Part shown: piece by piece, positions 18,120-28,710 of the stretch
Numbering within the stretch: the first letter of the stretch is position 1
Layout of the letters: every line of letters starts with the position of its first letter
Origin: Mariniflexile gromovii
GTDB taxonomy: Bacteria; Bacteroidota; Bacteroidia; Flavobacteriales; Flavobacteriaceae
NCBI RefSeq assembly: GCF_017814435.1
Contig: NZ_JAGJCB010000003.1
Location: 1-64,000, forward strand
Direction of reading: 5' to 3'
Length of the DNA stretch: 64,000 bases
Position numbers and translations under genes: made by a program
The notes under the pieces: generated by a model
Database searches by the model: none
Told to the model about the DNA's origin: nothing
What the model saw: only the letters and a program-made list of their open reading frames with translations

Positions 18120-19862
18120 TTATAAACCATCGTAACCTGGATTTTGTGGTAATAGGTTCGGGTTTAAAGTTAATTCTAATTGAGGTATTGCAAGCAAATA
18201 ATCTCTCTCAAGGTTAAAAAGATACCCATTCGGTAGTGACTCTTGGTAAGGGTCTAAATAACCATTGGCATCTAATTTTTGACCAGTTGCCCATCCTTTT
18301 CCTGTTTCGTAATAAGCCCCTCTAGGTCTATTTTTTTCGACACTAGTATCGGCCGCAAAAAGTTTATGAGCTCTCCAACGCATTAAATCATCTAACCTAA
18401 AACCTTCTCCCATTAATTCAACCATGCGCTCTCTTCTTATTTCTTGAAGCAATGGCGTAATGGAGTAGCCGTAATCTGGCCAGTTTGGATCTGTGAAACC
18501 AACAGCTAGTGTAAGCGCTGGCATAGCAACGCCTGTTCTAGAACGCAGTTTGTTTATAGAAAGATCTAAATCGGCTTGCGTAATAGTGCCCAATTCTGCT
18601 TTGGCTTCGGCATAAATAAGCAATGCTTCGGCATAACGCATCAAAATTTTTGCGGTATCTCTAGTTTGTGAGTTTGATGAAGCCACTATCTGAGGTACTC
18701 TATATTTTTGAGATTCATAGCCTCCAACACTTCCTACGTTAGTATTAAGTAAAGGACGTACAAATAGCGTGTTTGTACCGTTAACCGCCGTTGAAACGAT
18801 ATCACCCGGTACCATAACCGTAGCTGCAAGCCTTGGATCGCGGTTAGTTTCAATAGTGTTAAGCGATTGATCTCCTTGGTATAAAGAAGTGCTTACACCA
18901 ATAGGTTTTCCATCGTTACAAAGATAACTGCGTATTGCAAACCGTGTATAAGAACTCGCATTTGGCCATGATAGCTGTAGCGCATTGCCAAAAGTGCTGC
19001 CTAAGCCAAGAAAATCATATTGTCTCCAAAGTATAACTTCAGTATTTGTAGTTAAATTAGTTTGGTTAAATAAATTCCCGTAACTGGAATGAAGTGATCT
19101 TGTATTCCCATCAATCAATGCTTTTGAAGCATCGGCAGCCTGCTGTAAGTAAGTAGTGCCTGTGGAGCCTGCTACCCCAAAAACGGTACCATTATGGTAT
19201 TTTTCCCAAGTACCCTCATAAAGTGCTACGGTGGCTTTAAGTAATTGAGCAGCTTCTTTACTAACACGGGCACCAACCGCAGATTTAGGTTTTAGTACCG
19301 CTATAGCCTTATCTAAATCGGCAAGTATAAAATCGGCTACCTTGTTTCTTGGTTCTCTTGCTCTAAACAAAGCTTCTCTATCAGTATTTGTAAAATAAGC
19401 ATCATAAATTGGTAAAGCACCATAATCTTTCAATAAATCGAAATAGTAGTAGGCTCTAAAAAAATAGCCTTCGCCTATGTATTGGTTAAGATCTATCTCC
19501 AAGCCTTCTGCCTTTGCAGCATTGGATACAAAATAATTCGCTTTTCTTACTTTGCTCCAATTCCAAATAGATGTACTAGCATTTGTAGGAACACCTGTTT
19601 GTCCATTTAATCTGCTATTAAAGCCCGTAGCCATGGATACATCGGTGCCATTGTCTGGATTTGGCGAATTACCAACGCTTACTCCCTGCCAACCAGGTAA
19701 ATCTTGATAGAAGGAATTGGAATACAATTCTAAATCACTCACTGTTTTCCAGAATTCGGGTTCAGAAATTTCATCTAGAGGGGTTCTTTCTAGAATATCA
19801 TCATTACACGAAACAAACAAGTGCATCGAGCATATTACTATTAAATAAATTATTTTTTTCAT
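18120..19862 (-). CDS. susD: SusD/RagB-family glycan-binding lipoprotein
   Basis: The 580-residue protein is a surface lipoprotein (signal MKKIIYLIVICSMHLFVSC, Cys19 as acylation site). DILERTPLDEISEPEFWKT is the usual SusD start, and the internal helices with tetratricopeptide-like repeats (EGYFFRAYYYFDLLKDYG) match the family. The C-terminal part with LLQEIRRERMVELMGEGFRLDDLMRW is a strong SusD signature. It caps the SusC barrel and delivers glycan fragments. It follows susC by 18 bases. It is the only SusD-like protein in the window. Confidence 0.97.
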   Translation of the reverse strand: MKKIIYLIVICSMHLFVSCNDDILERTPLDEISEPEFWKTVSDLELYSNSFYQDLPGWQGVSVGNSPNPDNGTDVSMATGFNSRLNGQTGVPTNASTSIWNWSKVRKANYFVSNAAKAEGLEIDLNQYIGEGYFFRAYYYFDLLKDYGALPIYDAYFTNTDREALFRAREPRNKVADFILADLDKAIAVLKPKSAVGARVSKEAAQLLKATVALYEGTWEKYHNGTVFGVAGSTGTTYLQQAADASKALIDGNTRSLHSSYGNLFNQTNLTTNTEVILWRQYDFLGLGSTFGNALQLSWPNASSYTRFAIRSYLCNDGKPIGVSTSLYQGDQSLNTIETNRDPRLAATVMVPGDIVSTAVNGTNTLFVRPLLNTNVGSVGGYESQKYRVPQIVASSNSQTRDTAKILMRYAEALLIYAEAKAELGTITQADLDLSINKLRSRTGVAMPALTLAVGFTDPNWPDYGYSITPLLQEIRRERMVELMGEGFRLDDLMRWRAHKLFAADTSVEKNRPRGAYYETGKGWATGQKLDANGYLDPYQESLPNGYLFNLERDYLLAIPQLELTLNPNLLPQNPGYDGL

Positions 19863-19880
19863 GATTCTTATTAATTAAAT

Positions 19881-22800
19881 TTAGAATGAAATATTTAGTC
19901 CAGTTGAAATAACTTTAGATAGTGGATAGGAATATGCACTACCAAACTCACCTGGTACTGTTTCTGGGTCATAGAACATAAGCTTCGAAATTGTTAAAAG
20001 GTTTTCGCCAGTAACAAAGATCCTAATTCTATCTATCTTATATTTTTCGGTTACAACTTTAGGAATTGTAAATCCAATTTGCATAGTTTTTAACCTAGTG
20101 TAAGCCCCATTTTGTAAAAAATGATCGGTATTAAAGCGGTAGTTTCTGTTGTTATTACCTGGGTTTTGCGCATAAGGGGTTGGGAAATAAGCATCTAAGT
20201 TAGGGCCTAATGGGCTTGTGGTATCTAGTGGTCTAAAATAATCTAAATGTTCTACCAATACATTGGCATGTAATGGGCCTTGTGCAGGGCCTCTAAAACG
20301 TTGATGGGTTGAAAGGGAAACATCACGTTTTCCAACACCTTGTATAAACATATTAAAGTCAATACCTTTCCAGCTTGCTCCCAAGGTGATACCATATTGG
20401 TACCGTGGGGTGCTATTTCCTATAACTCTAAAATCACCTGTATCGTTTAGCGTACCGTCGCCATTATTAATAAATCCATCGCCATTTAAATCTGCATATT
20501 TAGCATCACCCACACCAAATGTACTATTATGAACATACCTCTGGTTAATTACTAAATTTCTTTCAGTAGCTTCTTCGGCGGTTTGAAACCAACCTTCCCA
20601 CGTTAAACCCCAAATTGCACCAAGATCACCTCCAGCATAAAAATTATTATTGATTCCATTTGTTGGGTTTGGATATTCCAGTACGGTTTGTTTATAATCA
20701 GACAATACAGCTCTAATGTTATAATTAAAATCGCCTAACGACTGTTTCCAAGTTAATTCAGCTTCCCAACCTTGAACACGTATGGTGCCAGCATTTACAA
20801 GTGGCTGATTTGTTCCTAAAACAGCAGGTAGTGTTTCTCCTTCTGATGCCAAATTATTGGTGTCCGAACGGTACCAATCAAATGTAAAGCCCAATCTATT
20901 TTTTAATGCTAAAATATCGATTCCTAAGTCTTTCGTTTTTACGGTTTCCCAAGTTAGGTTTTGACTGGTAAGGTTAGGTGGGTTGGTGAAAAATTGACGA
21001 GCACCATTAAATAAAAAAGTACCATTACTAATTGGAAGGGTTGATATATATAAATAATTGCCCACATTTTGGTTTCCAAGAGAACCTTGAGTAGCGCGAA
21101 GTTTAAACATACTTATATCTTTGATTGGCCAAAAGTTTTCTTTGGCAATGTTATAACCCAATTCAAATGAAGGTAATCCTGTTAATCGGTTACCTGGTTC
21201 AAATCTTGAAGAGCCATCTCTACGATAAGTAACTCTACCTATATATTTTTCTTTATAATTATAACCAAATCTCCCAAAAACACTTTCAGTTGACCAATGT
21301 GAAATATTATCAGATGCTGTTATAACACCCACTGCGGAAGATAGAGATTGCACATTGTCTGTTAACAAGTTATAGGCATTTGCATTCATGTTAAAAACAT
21401 TATATTGCTCATTTTGATACCCTGCTGTGACATCAAAATTATGGCCTTTTACAGATTTTGTATAGGTAGCAAACAAGTTAGGTGATAAATACTCGTTGGT
21501 ATCTAAACTTGGGCGTACTAGCGTTTGTGAACGTGCAGTAATGTAGCCGAGGGTGCCATCGGGTCGTGTCCATTGTTGTTCGGCACTCGTAAAAACCTGT
21601 TTGTTGTTAACTCTTCGATAGTTATACTGTAAGTTAATAAGTAAATCCTTAATAGGCTCAATGGTGATTCTAGGCAAAATGGATATTTGATTATTAACAT
21701 TACTTTCACGATTGTAATCCCAACTAGGATATGAGGCATTAGCCAACGGTTCTCCGTTATTTGGGTCTACGGTAGGCAAAGTAGGCTTAAGTTTTGATAA
21801 CACATCAAAAACACGTCCTCTTCCAAATTGCTGATCCCATGGGTAATCCAACTTTGCCAATGTAGCTTTGGTTAAAAGTTCAAAAGACAACCATTTGTTA
21901 GGCTTTGATGCAATTTTAGCGTCTAAATTGTGCCTGCTATACGTATCTGTTGTAGTAGCCAACAAACCATCTTCGTTATATGTGCCTGCAGATATGTAAT
22001 AATTCAACTTTTCGTCGCCCCCTCTAAAGTTTATATCGTGCTTAGACCTAAGTGACCAGCTACTAAATAAAAAATCTTTCCAATTGGTAGATCCCGTTGC
22101 TCCAAGTCCAAAATTAGATTGATCCCATGAGTTGCCAGCACTATTAGGTATCAAGGTTGGCGCACTCCCTGGATTTGCCATATTTTGCTGTATCCAACCT
22201 AGCTCCTCTTCGGTATAATACGGAGATAAACCTGTGTTTGAAGCGGTATCATTCATAGTATACGCAAAATCAATAGCACTGGCTTGCTCAGGCCATATAG
22301 TTGGTTGTGATATTGAGAAGTTGTTAGTGTAAGACACCTTCATACCACCTTTCATGTCTTTACCACTTTTAGTAGTGATAATGATAGCGCCACCTGCTGC
22401 ACGTGCCCCATAAATAGAAGCCGATGCTGCATCTTTTAGTACGGTAACAGTTTCAATATCTTCTGGGTTAATTTGGCTTATGTCCATTTCGGCACCATCT
22501 ATAAGTATAAGAGGTGATGAATTGCCAACAGAACCAAGATCCCCAGAACTGGTCACTAAACCACGAATATTAATATTAGGTTGTGCACCAGGTTCGCCAC
22601 CATTTGCCGTTGTAGTAATTACAAGGTTACCAACAGCACCTTGCAATGCCAAAGTAGCATTGGCAACAGGTCTATTTTCAAAAACCTCCGAGCCTACTTG
22701 TGAAACTGCAGATGTTACGGTGGTTCTTTTTCGCGTACCATACCCAACTACTACCACTTCATTAAGTGCCGATACGTCCTCGGTTAATGTAATTGCTATT

Positions 22801-23156
22801 GAACTTTGGTTATTTACAGTAACTTCTTTGGAAACAAAGCCAATGTAAGAAACTGTTAATGTTGCCTTTTGGCTTGAAACTCTCATGGTGAATTTACCAT
22901 CAAAATCTGCCTGAACTCCATTAAACGTACCCTTTTCAAGAATATTAGCGCCAGCAAGTGGTTGTCCGTTACTATCGGTAACCATACCTGTTATTTGAAG
23001 TTGTTGTGCACTTTTGTCTGTTTTATTTTCAGCTTCAATAGGGTTTGTATTTACAGCAAAAACACTGGCAAAGCACAAAAAAATCAAAGAATTTAAAATG
23101 GTTATGAGTAGTTTTTTCTTTAAGCCTGAAAAAGTACTGTTTATTTTTTTTTTCAT
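19881..23156 (-). CDS. susC: SusC/RagA-family TonB-dependent outer-membrane transporter
   Basis: The 1091-residue protein has a signal peptide, then a carboxypeptidase regulatory-like domain (LQITGMVTDSNGQPLAGANI, about residues 52-130), then ALNEVVVVGYGTRKRTTVTSAV at the start of the plug domain. A long beta-barrel follows, ending in aromatic-rich ISTGLNISF with a terminal Phe, as expected for outer-membrane insertion. With SusD it imports oligosaccharides using TonB energy. It is the first gene of the minus-strand run that leads to nagP and nagB, which suggests that the cargo contains GlcNAc. Confidence 0.97.
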   Translation of the reverse strand: MKKKINSTFSGLKKKLLITILNSLIFLCFASVFAVNTNPIEAENKTDKSAQQLQITGMVTDSNGQPLAGANILEKGTFNGVQADFDGKFTMRVSSQKATLTVSYIGFVSKEVTVNNQSSIAITLTEDVSALNEVVVVGYGTRKRTTVTSAVSQVGSEVFENRPVANATLALQGAVGNLVITTTANGGEPGAQPNINIRGLVTSSGDLGSVGNSSPLILIDGAEMDISQINPEDIETVTVLKDAASASIYGARAAGGAIIITTKSGKDMKGGMKVSYTNNFSISQPTIWPEQASAIDFAYTMNDTASNTGLSPYYTEEELGWIQQNMANPGSAPTLIPNSAGNSWDQSNFGLGATGSTNWKDFLFSSWSLRSKHDINFRGGDEKLNYYISAGTYNEDGLLATTTDTYSRHNLDAKIASKPNKWLSFELLTKATLAKLDYPWDQQFGRGRVFDVLSKLKPTLPTVDPNNGEPLANASYPSWDYNRESNVNNQISILPRITIEPIKDLLINLQYNYRRVNNKQVFTSAEQQWTRPDGTLGYITARSQTLVRPSLDTNEYLSPNLFATYTKSVKGHNFDVTAGYQNEQYNVFNMNANAYNLLTDNVQSLSSAVGVITASDNISHWSTESVFGRFGYNYKEKYIGRVTYRRDGSSRFEPGNRLTGLPSFELGYNIAKENFWPIKDISMFKLRATQGSLGNQNVGNYLYISTLPISNGTFLFNGARQFFTNPPNLTSQNLTWETVKTKDLGIDILALKNRLGFTFDWYRSDTNNLASEGETLPAVLGTNQPLVNAGTIRVQGWEAELTWKQSLGDFNYNIRAVLSDYKQTVLEYPNPTNGINNNFYAGGDLGAIWGLTWEGWFQTAEEATERNLVINQRYVHNSTFGVGDAKYADLNGDGFINNGDGTLNDTGDFRVIGNSTPRYQYGITLGASWKGIDFNMFIQGVGKRDVSLSTHQRFRGPAQGPLHANVLVEHLDYFRPLDTTSPLGPNLDAYFPTPYAQNPGNNNRNYRFNTDHFLQNGAYTRLKTMQIGFTIPKVVTEKYKIDRIRIFVTGENLLTISKLMFYDPETVPGEFGSAYSYPLSKVISTGLNISF

Positions 23157-23893
23157 AAAATGAGAATTAATTGGTTAGTATTAGTAATTAATAAAAACTG
23201 TAAACCTTTTTTTAATTTGATTTACGAGTAGTTTATTAGTGTTTAAAAGATTTTTTTTGCCATATATCTTTTTTAAGAATTATTTTACAATTATAAATTT
23301 GAATTAAAGTTTATAATAAAAGTTAATTGAATAAGGCAACAAGTTTTTACCATAAATTTGGAATAGATTAATATTTCAATTCTATTTTAACCTCGATTTA
23401 ACTAAAAATTTAACTTTTATTTTACAGTTTTTAAATAATTAGTTAAACTTAGATATTTTCTCTTCTAAAGAATTAATTATTTCGACGAATAACCTCTGCC
23501 CTTCGATAAAAAAATAGAATATAATTGATTTTGAGTTAATTTAAGTCAAATAAAAAAACTTATCTCGTAATACTTTTACATTTTACATTATAAGATTTTA
23601 TAAAAAAAGGAATCAATACGTAGTAATGTTTTTCATGTAAATAAACTGTACCATAATTAAATTATTATATCGGACAGATTTGTTATCAAATTTATGAATT
23701 CCAAAAATATATTTCCTTCACCTATTGTTAGAGGTTATTAGTCGAAATTTTAATTTGTTTTAAAACAATGTATTTATATTGACCTAGAGATTAATTTGTC
23801 TTATAAATAACACTAATATGTGACAATCGATTATATATTTTGTTCTATTATTTCGGCTTAATAAAACAATCTCAATATTCTTAATTTTATCAA
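23157..23893. other. Divergent regulatory region between susC and the GH20 genes
   Basis: These 737 bases hold no gene. The region is very AT-rich and must carry promoters for both arms of the locus. A 9-bp inverted repeat (TTTAACTAA at 23397-23405, TTAGTTAAA at 23439-23447) is a weak operator candidate. TAAATTTG occurs on the plus strand at 23294-23301 and 23353-23360, and on the minus strand at 23687-23694, but without well-placed -33 partners. The long spacer on the susC side leaves room for a regulated leader. Confidence 0.5.
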
Positions 23894-26272
23894 ATGATTA
23901 ATAAGTGTAAGATTATAAAAAATAGTTTTTCCGCATATTTACTGTGTTTAATGATACTAGTGGTTTCGTGTGTTAAAAGAGATTTCAACACAGGTAAAGG
24001 AACTATTATTGCTAAAGGTAACGTGGCTATTATTCCCTTGCCTGTTGAATTGATAAAAGGACAAGGCTATTTTATAATTGACAAACACACGATAGTTTCT
24101 GTGGAGAATGATGAACAATTGCATATTGCTACTAATTTTTTTAAAAAGTTTGATAATATATGGAGCCAGATTCCTGAAATAGCTATAGGTAAAACCAATG
24201 CAAACATTGTATTTCGTACAGATAGTTTACTAGAAAATGAAGCTTATGAACTTATAGTAGAGGCGGATAATATACTTCTGAAATCGGCTTCTGGAGCTGG
24301 TTTTTTTTATGCTATGGAAAGTCTTGGCCAATTAATGTCTGTTTCATTTGATTCAGAAAAAAAACAATCGAACACAAATTGGGCTATTCCTGTAGTTACA
24401 ATTAAAGATAAACCTACCTTTGGATGGCGTGGATATATGTTAGATGTTTCCCGGCATTTTTTTGACAAAGAAGAAGTGAAGAATGTTATAGATTTTATGG
24501 CAGAAGTAAAATTAAATCGTTTTCACTGGCACCTGTCTGATGACAATGGATGGCGAATTGAAATAAAAAAGTACCCAAAACTAACAGATGTTGGTGCATG
24601 GCGAGTGAACCAAAATGCGAAAGACGAAAATACATCTAATTGGTGGGGAAGACCCGCCCAAAATGAAGGTGACTTAGCAACCTATGGTGGATTTTACACA
24701 CAAGAAGATATTAAAGAAATAATAGCTTATGCTAAAGAGCGTTATATAGAAATTATAGCAGAAATAGACATACCAGGTCATTCACTAGCGGCACTGGCGG
24801 CATATCCAGAAATATCGTGTGCTAAAGGACCTTTTTATGTAGGTACAGGTGGTGTTAATAAAAACAATACGTATTGTCCAGGTAAAGAAGTAACCTTTGA
24901 GTTTGTAGAAGGGGTATTGGGGGAAGTAATGGACTTGTTTCCTTTTGAATATGTACATATTGGAGGTGATGAATGCAATAAAGAGGCATGGAAAGTAGAT
25001 GAATATTGCCAACAGCGTATGAAGGAAGAGAACCTTGCCGATGAGCATGAACTACAAAGCTATTTTATAAAAAGAGTAGAGAAAATTATAAATGCACATG
25101 ATAAAAAAATGATTGGTTGGGATGAGATTTTAGAAGGCGGTTTAGCACCAAACGCCACGGTAATGTCCTGGCGTGGGGAAAAAGGAGGTATTGCAGCAGC
25201 TAGACAAGGTCATGATGTGATTATGACACCTTCAAAATATTGTTATCTGGATTTAAAACAAGGGGATGATGATATTGAACCAAATTTAGGATATGCTTAC
25301 ACCTTTCTAAAAGACACCTATAATTATAAGATAATATCGGATAGTTTAACAACTGAACAAGGTAAGCACGTGTTGGGTATCCAAGGCAATTTATGGACAG
25401 AATCCATAACCAATTGGAATCAATTAACTTATATGACCTTTCCAAGATTGTATGCGGTTGCAGAAAATGGGTGGACAAATCAAAAATTGAAAGATTGGAA
25501 TAGTTTTACAATGCGATTGCTTAACCAATTTAAACGTTTGGATGCCAAAGGCGAGCGCTATGCCACAAGCGCATATAATGTAAGAATTGATCATAAAGGA
25601 CAACCAGAAGGTACCATAGAAATATCTCTTAAAACAGAAGTTGATGGCTTAGATATTTATTATACGCTAGATGGCAGTACCCCCAATTTGCAATCCCTAA
25701 AATATGAAAAACCATTTAAAATAGATAAAACATTCAACTTAAAAGCTACGTCGTTTCTAAAAGAAGAACAGACAGGAAACGTGTCTGAGAGATATTTTCC
25801 AGTGCACAAAGGAGTAGGTGCCCAAGTGGTATATCATGCTCCAAGTTCACAAAAAAACAACAATAACTTGGGATTAATAGATTTAAATTACGGAAAACTT
25901 AGTTCCTGGGATAAAAACTGGAATGTATTTGATGGAGACTTAAATGTTGATATAATATTTCCTGAACCTAAAGAAATTGAATCTATAGAAATAACAAGTC
26001 TTAGGTTTACAATATCAGGAAATTATGTTCCAGAAAGCTTTGAAATTTATGGTTCTGAAGATGGACAGACTTTTTCTAAATTGGCAGAAGTTCAACTATT
26101 GGAAGAAAGTCATACCCAAGGCAGAAATAAAGTAAAATCAACCATACCTTTTAACAAAACTAGTGTTAAGGCTGTAAAAGTAAAAGCAAAAAGTGTTAAC
26201 CCTATTCCAGTAGATCATCATCAAGCTACAAATGCATCTAAGATTTTGATAGACGAAATTGTGATTTTTTAA
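23894..26272 (+). CDS. GH20 beta-N-acetylhexosaminidase, multidomain lipoprotein
   Basis: The 792-residue protein has a lipobox (LVVSC, Cys26). An N-terminal GH20b domain (about 43-165) precedes the catalytic barrel, which starts GWRGYMLDVSRHFF and has HWHLSDDNGWRIEIKKYP. The catalytic Asp359-Glu360 pair lies in HIGGDE, as used in substrate-assisted cleavage of terminal GlcNAc or GalNAc. After the barrel comes a chitobiase C-terminal-like domain (IYYTLDGSTP) and an F5/8-type C-like domain (about 650-792) that may bind glycans. It is the first plus-strand gene of the divergent pair and is followed by a second GH20 gene after 19 bases. Confidence 0.95.
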   Translation: MINKCKIIKNSFSAYLLCLMILVVSCVKRDFNTGKGTIIAKGNVAIIPLPVELIKGQGYFIIDKHTIVSVENDEQLHIATNFFKKFDNIWSQIPEIAIGKTNANIVFRTDSLLENEAYELIVEADNILLKSASGAGFFYAMESLGQLMSVSFDSEKKQSNTNWAIPVVTIKDKPTFGWRGYMLDVSRHFFDKEEVKNVIDFMAEVKLNRFHWHLSDDNGWRIEIKKYPKLTDVGAWRVNQNAKDENTSNWWGRPAQNEGDLATYGGFYTQEDIKEIIAYAKERYIEIIAEIDIPGHSLAALAAYPEISCAKGPFYVGTGGVNKNNTYCPGKEVTFEFVEGVLGEVMDLFPFEYVHIGGDECNKEAWKVDEYCQQRMKEENLADEHELQSYFIKRVEKIINAHDKKMIGWDEILEGGLAPNATVMSWRGEKGGIAAARQGHDVIMTPSKYCYLDLKQGDDDIEPNLGYAYTFLKDTYNYKIISDSLTTEQGKHVLGIQGNLWTESITNWNQLTYMTFPRLYAVAENGWTNQKLKDWNSFTMRLLNQFKRLDAKGERYATSAYNVRIDHKGQPEGTIEISLKTEVDGLDIYYTLDGSTPNLQSLKYEKPFKIDKTFNLKATSFLKEEQTGNVSERYFPVHKGVGAQVVYHAPSSQKNNNNLGLIDLNYGKLSSWDKNWNVFDGDLNVDIIFPEPKEIESIEITSLRFTISGNYVPESFEIYGSEDGQTFSKLAEVQLLEESHTQGRNKVKSTIPFNKTSVKAVKVKAKSVNPIPVDHHQATNASKILIDEIVIF

Positions 26273-26291
26273 TTAATAAAACTAAAATATA

Positions 26292-27914
26292 ATGAAACAG
26301 CTCTTTTTATTATTAACACTTTATATGGTGTTTAGCTCATGTTCAACTAAATACGCAACCTTTGTTAATTCAAAAAATGACTATCCAATTATTCCAAAAC
26401 CAATAAGTTTGAAAATTAATAAAGGAAAGTTTTTAATGGATGCCAATACAAAAATTATAGCAAATTCAGAACTGAAAAATGAAGGTGAATACTTATCGGA
26501 TTTACTAAGTACTATTACTAAAAACAACATGGTTTTTGAAAATGAAGGTTCCGAAAAAGGAAATATTTCATTGCGATTTGATGCCAGTATTTCCAATGAC
26601 GAAGGGTATAAATTAGTTGTTAATTATGATAGGATAATTATTTCAGGCAGAACAGCCAAAGGAGTCTTTTATGGTATACAAACGTTTAGCCAATTAATCC
26701 CCAGAGAGAAAGAATTGACAGAATTAACAATACCTGCAACTGTGATAGAAGATAGTCCCAAATATGTTTATAGAGGTATGCATTTAGATGTGGCACGTCA
26801 TTTTTTTTCAACCGAATTCGTTAAAAAATATATAGACATATTGGCTATGCACAAAATGAATACATTTCATTGGCATTTAACAGAAGACCAAGGTTGGAGA
26901 ATTGAAATTAAGAAGTATCCAAAACTTACATCTATTGGGGCTTTTAGAAAAGAAACGATTGTAGGCCACGGCAACACATGGAATAAAAATGAAGCCAAAT
27001 ATGATGGACAACCTTATGGAGGTTTTTATACACAAGAAGAAATTAAAGATGTTGTAGCCTATGCGACAAAAAGACATATTACTATCATCCCAGAAATTGA
27101 ATTACCAGGGCATTCCTTAGCAGCTATTGCGGCATACCCTGAATTAGGAAATACAGGCGAACAATATGAAGTGGGTACCAGATGGGGGGTTTTTCCAGAA
27201 ATTTATGCACCTAGCGAAATAACTTTTAAATTCTTGGAAGATGTTTTAACAGAAGTTATATCATTATTTCCCAGTAAATTGATTCATATTGGAGGTGATG
27301 AAGCTCCAAAAACACAATGGGAGCATAGCACGTTTGCTCAAGAAGTCATAAAAAGAGAAGGATTGAAAGACGAACATGAATTACAGAGCTATTTTATAAA
27401 ACGCATTGAAAAATTCTTGAATTCTAAAGGAAGAAATATTATAGGTTGGGATGAAATTTTGGAAGGCGGTTTAGCGCCCAATGCTACTGTTATGTCTTGG
27501 CGAGGGGAAAAAGGAGGTATTCAAGCGGCAAAGTTAAAGCACAATGTGGTAATGACACCAACTCAGTTTTGTTATTTTGATTTTTATCAAACTAAAGATA
27601 AAGAAAATGAGCCTCTTGCTATTGGAGGAAAAACAACTGTAGAGGATGTTTATAGTTATGATCCTACTCCGGAAGAGTTAACAGAAGAAGAAGGCAAGTA
27701 CATTTTAGGAGCGCAAGCTAATGTTTGGACCGAATATATAAAAACACCAGAACTTGTAGAATATATGATTCTACCAAGATTAACAGCACTTTCCGAAGTC
27801 GTTTGGTCTAAAAAAGAAGATAGAGATTGGAATGACTTTCAAAATCGATTAAAACATATTATAAAAATGTATGATGCTAATAATTTGAATTATGCACAGC
27901 ACAGTTTAGATTAA
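26292..27914 (+). CDS. GH20 beta-N-acetylhexosaminidase, lipoprotein
   Basis: The 540-residue protein has a lipoprotein signal (YMVFSSC, Cys17), a GH20b domain and a catalytic barrel with FHWHLTEDQGWRIEIKKYP and the Asp336-Glu337 pair in HIGGDEAPK. It lacks the C-terminal domains of its upstream neighbour. The two share long identical blocks (GWDEILEGGLAPNATVMSWR), so they probably arose by tandem duplication and may divide different GlcNAc linkages or antennae. The gene ends 41 bases before the convergent response-regulator gene. Confidence 0.95.
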   Translation: MKQLFLLLTLYMVFSSCSTKYATFVNSKNDYPIIPKPISLKINKGKFLMDANTKIIANSELKNEGEYLSDLLSTITKNNMVFENEGSEKGNISLRFDASISNDEGYKLVVNYDRIIISGRTAKGVFYGIQTFSQLIPREKELTELTIPATVIEDSPKYVYRGMHLDVARHFFSTEFVKKYIDILAMHKMNTFHWHLTEDQGWRIEIKKYPKLTSIGAFRKETIVGHGNTWNKNEAKYDGQPYGGFYTQEEIKDVVAYATKRHITIIPEIELPGHSLAAIAAYPELGNTGEQYEVGTRWGVFPEIYAPSEITFKFLEDVLTEVISLFPSKLIHIGGDEAPKTQWEHSTFAQEVIKREGLKDEHELQSYFIKRIEKFLNSKGRNIIGWDEILEGGLAPNATVMSWRGEKGGIQAAKLKHNVVMTPTQFCYFDFYQTKDKENEPLAIGGKTTVEDVYSYDPTPEELTEEEGKYILGAQANVWTEYIKTPELVEYMILPRLTALSEVVWSKKEDRDWNDFQNRLKHIIKMYDANNLNYAQHSLD

Positions 27915-27955
27915 AAAAAGAATAAATAAAATTGTTATTTTATAATTATATATGG

Positions 27956-28669
27956 CTAAAGGGAAGAATTCAATATTTTCTGCTTCACTTCATCAATATA
28001 AGATCTTCCAATAACATATCTAAGGCCTTCAATTTCCAAACTGTTTCCTTCAACAGCATCAATCTTGCCTATGGCAATGGTGTATGATCGGTGTATGCGT
28101 ATAAAATCTCTTGATGGTAATAAATTGGTAAAATCAGATAGGGTGCTATGTATAATGTATTTTCCAGTAGTAGTACTTATTTTTAAATAATCTTTTAGGG
28201 ATTCAATTGCCAATATTTCGTCTAAAAAGATTTTTTTCATTTTCTTTTTGTCAATTTTAACAAAAAGGTATGGGCGTTCTTTTGTTGTTTCAGAAAGTAC
28301 TTTATTGTTCTCAAGCCTTCTATTGATTTTGTTCAAGGCTTTCATAAAACGAGGTAACTCAATAGGCTTTACTAAGTAATCAAGTACGTCCAATTCGTAG
28401 GTTTCTAAGGCAAAATCTTCGTAAGCGCTTGTAATGATTATTAATGGAGGGTTTTCTAGACTTTTTATAAAATTGATACCATCTAAAACAGGCATATTAA
28501 TATCTAAAAAAATAACGTCTACGTTATTGGTTTTTAAAAAATTTAAGCTGTCTATGGCATTTGTAAATGTGCTTATTACTTCAAAGTCTTCAATTTGTTC
28601 TAAGTAGTTTTTAATAACATTTATAGCCAAAGGTTCGTCATCTACAATCAAACATTTTATTTTCATCAC
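27956..28669 (-). CDS. LytTR-type response regulator
   Basis: The 237-residue protein has a receiver domain (residues 1-120) with Asp56 in VIFLDINMP as the phosphate acceptor, and a C-terminal LytTR DNA-binding domain (about 140-235; FVKIDKKKMKKIFLDEILAIESLKDYLKI, IRIHRSYTIAIGKIDAVEGN). Regulators of this type bind direct repeats near promoters. Its sensor gene lies 41 bases upstream. The pair sits inside the glycan locus, so it is the best candidate for the locus regulator; no HTCS, SusR or sigma/anti-sigma pair is present in the window. Confidence 0.93.
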   Translation of the reverse strand: MMKIKCLIVDDEPLAINVIKNYLEQIEDFEVISTFTNAIDSLNFLKTNNVDVIFLDINMPVLDGINFIKSLENPPLIIITSAYEDFALETYELDVLDYLVKPIELPRFMKALNKINRRLENNKVLSETTKERPYLFVKIDKKKMKKIFLDEILAIESLKDYLKISTTTGKYIIHSTLSDFTNLLPSRDFIRIHRSYTIAIGKIDAVEGNSLEIEGLRYVIGRSYIDEVKQKILNSSL

Positions 28670-28710
28670 TTTATTTTTTGTTATTTTTTTTCTGCTTAAA
28701 TGGACTTGTT

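Noticed and set aside
23294-23360. Two TAAATTTG elements on the plus strand as promoters of the GH20 genes
   Set aside because: They are more than 500 bases from the gene start; the first has no suitably spaced TTTG and the second only a TTG at the outer limit of spacing (23 bases).
23397-23447. 9-bp inverted repeat TTTAACTAA/TTAGTTAAA upstream of susC as an operator
   Set aside because: Both arms are AT-only except for one base, in very AT-rich DNA; chance occurrence is likely. Mentioned only as a weak candidate.
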